A DNA stretch of 64,000 nt from the NCBI GenBank assembly GCA_963082975.1, contig OY720345.1, positions 3,299,001-3,363,000 of the forward strand, read 5' to 3'. The notes beneath the pieces are model-generated. The model did not search any database and was not told the DNA's origin. It worked only from the letters and a program-made list of their open reading frames with translations. Of this stretch, positions 46,582 to 56,470 are shown one piece after another; within the stretch, counting starts at the first letter, position 1; the number at the start of each line of letters is the position of its first letter. Position numbers and translations under genes: made by a program. The stretch is from Labia minor. Lineage: Eukaryota; Arthropoda; Insecta; Dermaptera; Spongiphoridae.

Positions 46582-47724
46582 GTAATAAAATAAATAAATA
46601 AAAAGAGAGAGATATTAAGAAGAAACATTTTTCCATATTTATTCAATTTTCCCCTTTTAAATATATAAATAAATGGGAAAAAAGATAGATGAGGATGTTT
46701 TTAATTAATTTTAATCCCTCTGAATCTCAGTTAATTGTTATTTCTTGTTATCACTAAAAGACATTTTCAATCGCTCTTTTCGTATTTAATTTAATTTAAT
46801 TACATCGTTAAGCGTTATTTAAGACAAATTCATTCTTAAATAATTTCTTCAGCATGCTTGACCTTCAAAATCTTCCGAACATGATTACGAAATTTTCAGG
46901 TTTAAGCTTTATATGTATAATTTTTTTTTTTGCTCCTTCTTCTCTCGATCTCTCTTTCTCTATCCTTTACTCTATCTCCTTTTAATATATATTTTTTTTC
47001 TCTTTTATCAGGATTATATAAGAAAAATAATAATAAATCAAAACTAAAATTTAATTCTGATTTTAAATTATTCTGCATAACGATAATCTATAATTTAACA
47101 TCCTCGATCAGTATAAATATATACGAGAAGCTAACTAAATTATTTCTTTTAATTTTTTTTGCTATTATTCCCAGTGATCCTTTTTGATTTAAATTAATTT
47201 ATCTCAAAATAATTTACTTGATTTAATATAATAAAAGAATATAAAATCTTTAATTTATATAATTTCAAGGTTTGAAGGACTATAATAACGAACATACATA
47301 TTTGTAGAACACTTAATTCTGATTGTTCTGAAATTAAGTGTTTTCTTTTATGTATTTTAGAAAAAATGTAAATAATTCTTCATTCGAATAAACATTTTCA
47401 ATTTTATAGATTCAGTTATTGAATACGATGTATTATTTACTTAATGTTATGTCTCACTTTTCATTTTAACTCATTCAATATTTGACAATGAACGGTTCCG
47501 ATTCTCATTATTTATTGAGCACGAGTCGTAGAATATAAACAGGCTCAAGTAAGTATAAAGAGCTAACTATTATTATATTATAAACCCATTAGATTATACC
47601 TACTCGTATATTAATAGATACGAATAGAAAGGTATAAATCAAATAAAATTATATTTACTTTAAACTTACTATGCGTTTTAAAATCATTATTGTAACCTGA
47701 AGAAATAAAATACTTATAAACTCG

Positions 47725-47756
<32 letters not shown>

Positions 47757-47798
47757 GAAAACCAGACCAAAATATTGTAAAAAAGATAAAAAATAAAA
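46582..47798. other. AT-rich DNA with a small hairpin
   Basis: T-rich pyrimidine tracts lie at 46920-47005. An 11-bp inverted repeat lies at 47308-47318 and 47332-47342. A (TTA)n run lies at about 47728-47755. The frame at 46930-47187 starts in a T-run and is not convincing. Confidence 0.5.
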
Positions 47799-48586
47799 TA
47801 AGTTGACTTGTGGCCAGGCACAGAATCGACCGACGGCTCATTTCATCATTTTTTGGCATGTGATGTTCGATGATTGCATAACTGCAAAAAGAAATTTCCA
47901 ACCAAATACAGGATACGGGGGGCAGAGTCCCCGTCTAGGTGTGAAGAACGCCCAAATTGATGGCGTCATTTAGTTTTCCTTTATTAAAAAAGGAGAAATA
48001 TTCTAAACATATGAAACAATTTCAAATAATTTAAAAGTATCTATTAATGCAATAAAAAACGGATATGGATATGACATAAATATTTTTAATTTTATTTTAT
48101 TTATAATATGTATATAAGGAGGCGCTGGCTGTGACGTCATAAAGGGCTGGGTGACGTCGTATAATTTTAAATTAAGAAAAAACTAATAAAGATGATTTTT
48201 GCCCGAGGATAAAATCAATACAAAGTGCATGATTCGTGGAGATACTATATGTAAAAAATCTCCTCAAGTGAAATTTGGTGTAAAAATAACCCTTCCCCTC
48301 CTATCGTCGATCGGTAATACTACCACTTCCGGTTTCCGGATATACATCAAACCAAAAGTTGATTAATTCATCATAGTGATGCATTAAGTAAATATACCAA
48401 ATTTTATCAAAATCCGTTAAGCCGTTCAAGCTGTACACATCTATACGGACGGACGGACGGACAGACATCATGCTAAAAATACTTTTTTCAGTTAACATAA
48501 TGCATGAATTGTGGAGATATGTAATAATCTTCACATGTGAAATTGGATGTGAAAACAATACCTCCCTTACTATCGTCGGTCGGTAA
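47799..48586 (-). mobile_element. Family B DINE-1/HINE-like element, copy 3
   Basis: The 3' end (plus TAAGTTGACTTGTGGCCAGG) and the 5' end (plus ATCGTCGGTCGGTAA at 48586) are both present. Subterminal inverted repeats are at 47826-47835 and 48574-48584. TGACGTCA lies at 48132-48139; its partner at 48152 has decayed to TGACGTCG. The interior is interrupted near 47890-47955 by a Helitron family D scrap. The short minus frame at 48301-48558 reads the tandem GGAC region and is a by-product. Confidence 0.7.
47890..47955 (+). mobile_element. Helitron family D, 3' scrap, copy 4
   Basis: TTCCAACCAAATACAGGATA, then GGGGGGCAGAGTCCCCGTC and TAGGTGTGAAGAACGCC, correspond to the 3' hairpin region of family D. 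The CTAG end is lost. It sits within family B copy 3. Confidence 0.6.
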
Positions 48587-49940
48587 AAAGTTTAAATGCT
48601 AATCCATTCCATGTTTTTTAATATAACATTTAAAAATTAAAATAATATTTAATAATTTTTTAAAAGTTTTTTTTTAAATAATCATAATAATAATAAGAAG
48701 AATAAGAAGAAGAAGAAGAAGAAAAAGAAGAATATATTTATTTTATAATATAAAATAATTTTATTATTTAATTAATTAGATAATTTTTAATATATAAGTA
48801 ATATATATTTTGATTTTAATTACTTTTAATGAATATTTTCTTATAAATAAAGTAATTAATAATAGAATATTCATAAGAAATAATAAATCAAATAATTTTT
48901 TTATGTTATACCCAAATATATAATATAACTTTATTCTTGTTTATTTTTTGTTGAATTTTTTCTTAAAACGAAAATTTAAGTTAAATCTATGGACTTCCCA
49001 TCAATAAATGAAAAAAAAAATTCACTTTATCATAAATTAAGTGATCAAACGACATTATATTATTATTATTATTATTATTATTATGAATAAATAATTCAGT
49101 TATCCTCTTCTCTTGAGTCAGTAGCTTTCAGTATAATTTCCATAAACAATGAAGTTATGGTAATGGACCTTAATCGTTTTTTTTTCTTCTCTTTATCGAG
49201 TCAGGTTTTTAACACAAGAAATTACTTTTTTAGTGGTACTATAAAAGTTTTTATATTATCTAATATTGACTAGAACCTACATATTTGGGCTTAAAAAAAA
49301 ACAAACATTAAAGCTTATAAACAAAGAATATTGTTTTTATTATTGAATTAAAGTTGTTGGGTTTTTTTCTGATTATTATTATTTTTTTTTCTTTTTGTAA
49401 TTAATTCAATTTTATGTTTTAAATCTGAGAACATATTCAGTCCAAGAGATGATAGGAAGGGGGGGGGAGGATTAATCAATAATCTTTTCGAGCATTCGAG
49501 TATTAGCTAAGGTTTGTTCATCTTCAAATTTGTAGTCAACCCCTAAACATAAGAATAACTAAGGCTTACGTACAATTTAAACCATTATTTTATCTTTTGA
49601 AAACTGATTGAAGAATTAAGTGTTGTCATTTCATTTAAATACTATTTAATGGTTTAATAAAAACGTCATTAAGTATAAGAAAATTTTAATATAATCTAAT
49701 TTTTTATGTGCTTTAGAACAAGACATAAAAGACACAACACAATTTGCAGCATTAAGAAAAATTAATGTTTTCTAAATTAATGAAGAACCAACATTTCAAT
49801 AAAAAAAAAAAATTAATACTTAACTAAAGAATATTTTAATAAAAAAAATTATAGAAAAATAATATATTATAACATCACTTTTAAGCTACATTACTGTATA
49901 ATGTATTTTTCATTTCCGACAAGATTGACAACTATTATAT
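48587..49940. other. AT-rich spacer
   Basis: GAA repeats at 48696-48732, a (TTA)n run at 49058-49083 and a G-run at 49458-49468. No gene is seen. Confidence 0.55.
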
Positions 49941-49990
49941 CAGGGATTCCCAACCTGATCTAGATGAACCCATTGGGGGGTTGATGGTGA
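49941..49990 (+). mobile_element. hAT-like terminal inverted repeat, single end
   Basis: CAGGGATTCCCAACCTGATC, then TGAACCCATTGGGGGGTTG, resembles the outer end of many hAT elements (CAGNGNTTCCCAACC). I found no matching opposite end within the next 1.5 kb, so it is a solo or decayed element. Confidence 0.4.
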
Positions 49991-51860
49991 AATTTTCTCG
50001 TTCAATTAATATAAAAAAAAAAAAAAGGTAAGGATTTCTGTATGAAATAAAAAAGTTAATACACAAACAATTACCAATGAATTCTGTTCGTGTCCATACT
50101 AGTAATATTTATTAAAGTTATTACATTAAATTAAATTTATTACATTTTACATTATAATCGCCCATGTTTTAAAGAATTTTTTACGGAATTGGAATTTTTG
50201 TTTTAAATTTTCAATCTAAATTGAATATTATTTATGTAACTTAAATATTTTTTTTTTTTATTTTGATTAGAATATTATTTTTTTTTCTTGTAAATTAATA
50301 TTTTTCAATAAAAAAATATTTGATAATATTTATTAGCTATATTACTATATTAATCAAAATTTGAACCTGATATCAAAAAATATCAGCAATCATTCGTTAA
50401 ATTCTGTTTTTAATTAGGAATGCCTATTAATCATTTATTAATTTATAAAATATTGAATTGTAAGTTTTGTTAAATAATATTAGCTCTACTACTACTAATC
50501 TAATAAAAATGTTTACTTTATTGTAAAATTGTTAAAAAAATATTGTCTATTCGTGTATGCTTACTAGTCGAACCCGTTGCAAACGATGTTTGCAATTTCA
50601 GTTTAAAATGAATTTATCGTGGTTTGCAGCAATTAATTAAATAGTTCTTTGTGAAAACAATAATATTTTTCGTATACCTAATGATCATTTTATAGTAATC
50701 TGCCTTGAGCGGAGTTTTCTTTAATTTTTATTTTGAAGTTGTTAGGAGTTCTGGTCCTGGATATTAAAAAATTAAAAAAAAAAAAAAACGTTCTCTTTTG
50801 TCGATAAATTCATGTTTAATATTGACATTTGTTGGTTGCGCTAATCTTTGGGCTGTTGCCTGACATAGAATAGAAGAATGACATAGAATTGCGCATACTT
50901 TTTTGAAACTCCGTCTTGTGGGTTTCAATGTGATGTTCTATGATATACATACTTGATTGAGCAAGTACTTTGAAAACCTAAGGACCATTTTCTGGGGACT
51001 CAACCAGTTTTGTACCTATCGACGCTTATTGATTATTGTCACTAAATATTTTTTCAAACATATTATTATGGTAGGTAGGGAAATATTTAAGTTTCCCAGA
51101 AGAAATAAACCATTCATTCGTAAAGGGGATAAACAAAATGATTTATTTTATAACAAATACTAATTATATAATAGTTTATATTAATACATATGTAATATTG
51201 AAAAATAGTAATTATCGATAAATATATTAATAAGAACTAATAATTTATCATCAAATTCAATTATCAAGAAGAAATTGGATTAAAAGAATGAAATATAGGC
51301 ATATATACGAAATCCAGTATTCAATTAACATTTTTTTAAAACATATAAAATTCAAATTACCATTTATAGAATAATTTTGTTCTTTTTTTTTTTTTTTTTA
51401 AAGACCCACGTCGAAAGCCGCCATCTAGTGTCATGTAGCCAACTTATGTGGTTACGCGATGATACACATTAGGGCTTTTATATATAATAATAATAATAAT
51501 AATAATAGGTATATTAGATATAATTCAAATATATTGGTGGTTATCCCATTATTTCTGTTTAATTTCTATTAAACATTTTAGTATTTAATCATATTTGGTT
51601 ATCCGATAGCAAATAACAAAATTAAACTTCATTACCAGTGTGGTGGTATTTACTCTATTGCATGTTCTATTCTCGTCTTTTAAGTTAAATAATGAATTTA
51701 TTATACAACGAGTGTGTTTTTTAATACATTTTAATTGAATTTGATCATAGAATTTATAAATTGTTAATCTTAAGAATAAATAGAATAATTTAACACTAAT
51801 TTTCTATATAATCAAGTAAAATTTAACGAATCTATTGATTAACTTTCCAGTTTTTTTTAT
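49991..51860. other. AT-rich DNA; weak remnants possible
   Basis: It may hold the decayed body of the hAT element starting at 49941. A more complex patch at 50790-51020 is open in short frames on both strands (minus pieces such as HHIETHKTEFQKSM), but I cannot assign it. The frame at 50957-51163 is unrecognised. A CTCF-like motif lies at 51418-51431. An AAT run lies at 51487-51508. Confidence 0.45.
51418..51431 (-). promoter_or_regulatory. CTCF-like motif
   Basis: The minus strand reads ACACTAGATGGCGG, matching 13 of 14 positions of the common CTCF core CCASYAGRKGGCRS. It lies about 440 bp upstream of the candidate terminal exon, inside a short GC-richer patch (51405-51475). Binding is not shown; a chance or repeat-derived match is possible. 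Confidence 0.4.
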
Positions 51861-51865
51861 ATTAG

Positions 51866-51974
51866 TCAGGCTCCACCTCCCTATTATGGATTGAATGCTA
51901 AATCTTTTGGAGGATCACTTATTAATGGCGGTCGATTAGTTGGTAATAACTACCCTGGTCTTAATATTGATTGA
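51866..51974 (+). CDS. Candidate terminal exon of an unknown gene, with PPPY motif
   Basis: A T-rich tract leads to ATTAG (AG 51864-51865) and four bases later CAG (51867-51869), two possible acceptors. The frame from CAG/GCT reads QAPPPYYGLNAKSFGG, then SLINGGRLVGNNYPGLNID, and ends in three consecutive in-frame stops, TGA TGA TGA (51972-51980). Base composition is clearly richer in G and C than the flanks, and the peptide is complex. PPPY is a PPxY ligand for WW domains, as in substrates of Nedd4-type ligases. Using the ATTAG acceptor, the exon starts with one base and so is phase-compatible with the candidate exon at 21958-22150 once its frameshift is corrected. AATAAA lies at 52163-52168. 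I do not recognise the protein. Confidence 0.5.
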
Positions 51975-52190
51975 TGATGAATCTGGGACGTGCTCAGGCT
52001 AATGCATCGGATGTTTAGGGTTCATCAAATCTCTTACATCAGGTTTTGCCAGACCAGTTTTCTTTGGTCCATCAGCACGCGTGTGGAGCACAAAATCAAC
52101 GCAATCTAATTAATGCAAACGGAAATCTTAAAAGGATTACTCATTTATCTTTGCTTTTCGAGAATAAATGAAAATCAAAAGTAAATGCAA
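51975..52190 (+). other. Probable 3' UTR with polyadenylation signal
   Basis: It stays GC-richer than the surroundings to about 52140, includes CTAATTAATGCAAACGG (a homeodomain/octamer-like string) and has AATAAA at 52163-52168. Beyond it the sequence returns to AT filler. Curiously the coding frame stays open about 42 more codons after the triple stop. The end point is a guess from the signal position. Confidence 0.35.
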
Positions 52191-53769
52191 TTCATCCATT
52201 TCATTTAGTGTGAACATGATTTTTTTTTTTTATATATATACATAATTTACTACTTTAATTGAAAATAGAACTATAATAAATATACCTCCCTATATATATA
52301 TATATATATATATATATTTAATTATATAAGTAAAATTATTTTTATTGTGAATAGGCTAATAATTATTATAAAATTATTTAAAAGCTATATTATGTTTTTC
52401 AAATTATTAGAAAATGGAATCTTTATATATTAATTTTGTTTTGCAAATTGAATAATGTTTATATTAAAACACATTAGCACACCCACAGATATATAAAGAT
52501 ATTTTAAATTAGATATTATTATATCAAAGAATCTATTAATTATTTTCTAAATCAAATTTTTATCTCAAATATAATAATTATTGTTTGTTTTTTGAATAAG
52601 TAGGTATATTTGAAAATGAAATATAATAAATATCTAGGTATATATGAATATATTATCAAAATATCTCTTAAAGACAAACAAAAATAACAACATTCAATTA
52701 ACTTTTTCATATTAGTAAATTTTTTTATTATCAGAACATTTATTAAAATATGATTCTTTTCCAGATTTTCTTATTTTCTTTGAAAAAAAAAAAACAAACT
52801 TCAAATGTGACTGCACTTAAACATCATTCACAATCGATAATATCTTTAATAGTTTTTTTCCCTTCTTTTGGTCTAAACTTTTTTTTCTTCTTCTCTACTT
52901 TAATATTAGCTTGAAAGGGTGTTACTAACATACTAAAATATATTTTGTTATTTATTTACTAAAATAAAAATAAAATACAAACATTAAGACATTTAAGATT
53001 TCAAGAATTTCTTATCTAAATAAAATTAAAAAAAAATTTGCGCCATAATAATCATGTTAATCTGTGAAACTATATGATTTTTATAATATGGATGTAATCC
53101 CTGGTCAACATCATTTGGCGTCACATATTTGAAAATAATAATTTCTTTTTTCAACATTTATGATTCGAAAATAAAACATCTGGGAATGCTAGGAAGCATT
53201 ACTATCAACGATTTATCATAAAATTGCATAAATAATTCCAATTTCTAGATATGATCTTAATACTCTCGTATATTGTGAGAATTAGATAAATAAATGTACC
53301 TAGAGAGCAAAAAATATTTAAAAATAGATATATTTATTTAAATGAAATAAAATTATTTAATTTACAGAATGAAACAACTCTATAAAGATCTAGTTTATAA
53401 AACTGAAAAAATAAGGTAAGAAATTAATTAATATTTATTATAATTTATAATAAATAATAATTATAATTATAATTATATTGATACGTACGAAGATGCGCTG
53501 AAAATATGGAAAATTTTCAACTTTGACCGCGCCGAATTTTAAAAACCAAGACCACTTTACATTTACACTTTTTTAAGCTCTACTCGAATCCAAAATCAAA
53601 ATTTAAAAAATCGAAAATTTTTGGCGACAGACACACAGACATATATGTAGATTTTATAAACGAACTAAAAGTTCGTTGAAAATAGATTCTCTAGGAATAA
53701 CACAAATTATAAGTAAGAAAGAGAAATGATTAACAATATTTAATATCTTAGAATATATTATATATATAT
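52191..53769. other. AT-rich spacer
   Basis: An AT run lies at 52291-52316. A weak candidate microexon lies at 53368-53415: ATTTAATTTACAG, then 48 nt open in one frame as MKQLYKDLVYKTEKIR, then AAG|GTAAGA. The acceptor's pyrimidine tract is poor. Nothing else is recognised. Confidence 0.45.
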
Positions 53770-54254
53770 GAGAGACCGGGAAGACTCTGGACACTTTTTT
53801 GTTTCTCAATTTTTTTTTTCTTTCCTCTACCCCATTGAAAAAAACATTTCATTTATTCGTTATTAAATCCGCCTCTTAATTCTTAAAGAGGGGATGGCCA
53901 ATTTTTTCCATGAATGACTATTTTGAGAAGGTGGATAATTAATTAAATTTTTTTAACTGTCACGTTGAATTCTTCATTTTATGCAAACAAAAGAGAAGAC
54001 ATTGAATAAGCGTCCAGATTCTTTCCCCATATATCAATAAAAAAAAATAATCTCACTTTAAAGTGGTTAAATACTAACTACTGTAAAAAATAAATATAAA
54101 TGATACATACTTCTTTAATTATCGCTTAAGCTCTAACTTAAATGTTCATCGTAAAGCCCAGATGATAAAATTATTTTAAATTGAAAATGCAAAAAGGGGC
54201 CGGGAAAATCGGACTGTACATTGTTTCCCCTTGTCCAGTCTCTCCGGGTCTCTT
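53770..54254. mobile_element. Candidate MITE with about 23-bp imperfect inverted ends
   Basis: The left end GAGAGACCGGGAAGACTCTG, then GACA, and the right end, reverse complemented, AAGAGACCCGGAGAGACTGG, then ACA, align with few gaps. No clear target duplication is seen. A loosely similar string (GAAACTCGGAAGTATCCTGG) at 14433-14453 suggests further decayed copies. It is non-coding. Confidence 0.4.
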
Positions 54255-56220
54255 AAGTAAAATATGAAAGGGTTGGCAGTAATTGATTTGTATACAGAGT
54301 TTATATTTTCTGTTCTCGTCCAGAGAACCAGAATCTTTTTGTTAGAAGGGAAAGTATATACCTACATATGTATCATTTACTATAATATGTATATTAAAAA
54401 TGAAAATTTTGAAAATTATATTCATATGAGAAATATAATCTTTCTTTCACGGGTAACACACATTATATTTTATCCAATTGTATAGAGTAATAAATAATAA
54501 TTTTTAATCAAAATTAAACTTCACTCTAATTAGTTATTTCGAAATTGTGGAAAACTCTACGGGCGAAAGGGGCCTGAGAATTTGAATATTTATTTGTCTT
54601 CTTGTTCTGATCTTTTTATCCAGCGATTTCACACACATTACACTCATTACAACTCCATCTGAAGGACTTTTCTATTATTCTTTTAGAATTATAAAACCAT
54701 TATTTAAGATTTGATAAATTATCGTTTTGTTTAATCATTGTGTGCTGCCCAGGTATTTGAATTCATATTAATTCAATTTGTTAATTTACTTCTTCTTAAT
54801 TATAATTTAAAATATTGTTTAGGTATTTGAGGTGCACTGGTTAAGATTTTCTTTGTATGCATATTCAACGACCTCAAATTTTGGTTATATAATTTAGATT
54901 TGTTGTTATTAATTAATTTGTTTAGTGTTATAAGATTACTTTTATATTGTTGTAACTTTTTGCTCATTTGAATAATATTTTATGTATTTCTTACAAATAT
55001 TAATTTTTATAAATATATCAGAAAATCAATTGAATTCGTTTTATTTAATAAATATTTTCTGGTTCCATTAAGAAACGCAGCAGAGTTAAATTAATTGTGG
55101 TTTGGAGAACTTCCAGTGATTTTATTTATTTATTTCTTTAAATAGAGAATAAAAACCTCGTTTTTGCAGTCTTAGGATCAACCTGACGACGAGTTAAATG
55201 ATACTTACTTCTTTAATTATGAATTAAAAGGTTGAGCTAATCTCCTTTAAAAAAAAAAAAAAAGATTGTTGGCGGCCGTGGATTACTAGTCTTTGTATAA
55301 TTAAAAATAGTCAATGCAAGTAGAGGATTTGTTTATGCCCTTTAGCATAATTTCTTTTGGCGAGTCCGTAACAGGACTCAATTGGTAAATCTCTTTACAT
55401 TAACAAATAATAAAATTAAATAATTAATTTAAGAATAGTAATACAAATAATAATAATAATAATAAAATTAGATCTATATAACAGATAGATAATAAATAAT
55501 AATTTTATTTTTTAAAAATCAAAAAATTTGTATCAAGTGAATAAAAAAAATAATCTAATTGTATGGCATATTTAAAAAAAAATAAGAAATTAAAAAAAAT
55601 AAATAAAAAATAAAAAACCTAGACCAGAGTGTATTTTTCTTTTTATTTCTATAATAAATTAGATTGATATTATATAACACTGTGGTCCAATGAATGAGAT
55701 AAACAGTAAAGGATTCCCTCTAGAAACGTGACTAGAATATTTGTCAATAACATCAGCATCACAATAAGCCCCTCTTTTGAGGGAAAGAATAACGATGACA
55801 CAAATTAAAGCATCCCACTTTGTTAACATAACATATTTCTAAAAGTATCATCTATAAATTTAAGTTGATTTATTTTTAAATAATGAAAATATTTACTAAT
55901 ATTTACTAAAAAGTCGAAAATATATATTAGATTTTTTTTTATTTGCATTTTTATATCAAATATATTATATCTTTGCATCTGTAAACATATAAAAGAAAAA
56001 AAAAAGAAAAATTATTATTTGGTTAAGAGATATAATTATATTTATTTAAAATTAGCAATCCACACACACACACACACACACAAGTAAACATTTTTAAATC
56101 CAACATTAAAAAAAAAATTATTAATTTCAATAATTTATATTTGTAAATAAAAATTTAACTTTATATTTATACTTAAACACAAGATTTAGTTTTTTGTTAA
56201 TCTGTTAAGTAATAAATCAA
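54255..56220. other. AT-rich spacer
   Basis: Moderately complex patches lie at 54540-54680 and 55085-55380 without a coding frame I can support. A (CA)n run lies at 56061-56082. The frame at 54264-54485 is unrecognised. Confidence 0.5.
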
Positions 56221-56223
56221 TAA

Positions 56224-56265
<42 letters not shown>

Positions 56266-56470
56266 GTAAATACGTTCTCAGAAGCCGCTCTAACAATTTT
56301 TTTGAAATTCACAGCATAGATAGTATTTATAAAGTAAAATCGAGTTTTATTGATCACATTTCTGAGAAAAATCATCTTCATTAGTTTTTTCTTAATTTAA
56401 ATCGATATGACGTCACCAAGCCCTTCATGACTTCACAGCCACCGCTTCCTTATGTCTTATCTCATATTAT
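56221..56470 (+). mobile_element. Chimeric element: Helitron-like 5' part, family B-like 3' part
   Basis: A (CTAT)n run (56224-56264) is followed by GAAGCCGCTCTAACAATTTT and GAGTTTTATTGATCACAT, matching (inverted) the body of the Helitron-like copies L and R. It then passes into TCTTCATTAGTTTTTTCTT and GCCCTTCATGACTTCACAGCC, matching (inverted) family B. TGACGTCA lies at 56408-56415 and a decayed second site (TGACTTCA) at 56427. It links the two families. Confidence 0.55.

Noticed and set aside
50957..51163. 68-residue plus frame
   Set aside because: Somewhat complex but unrecognised, without splice or start support.
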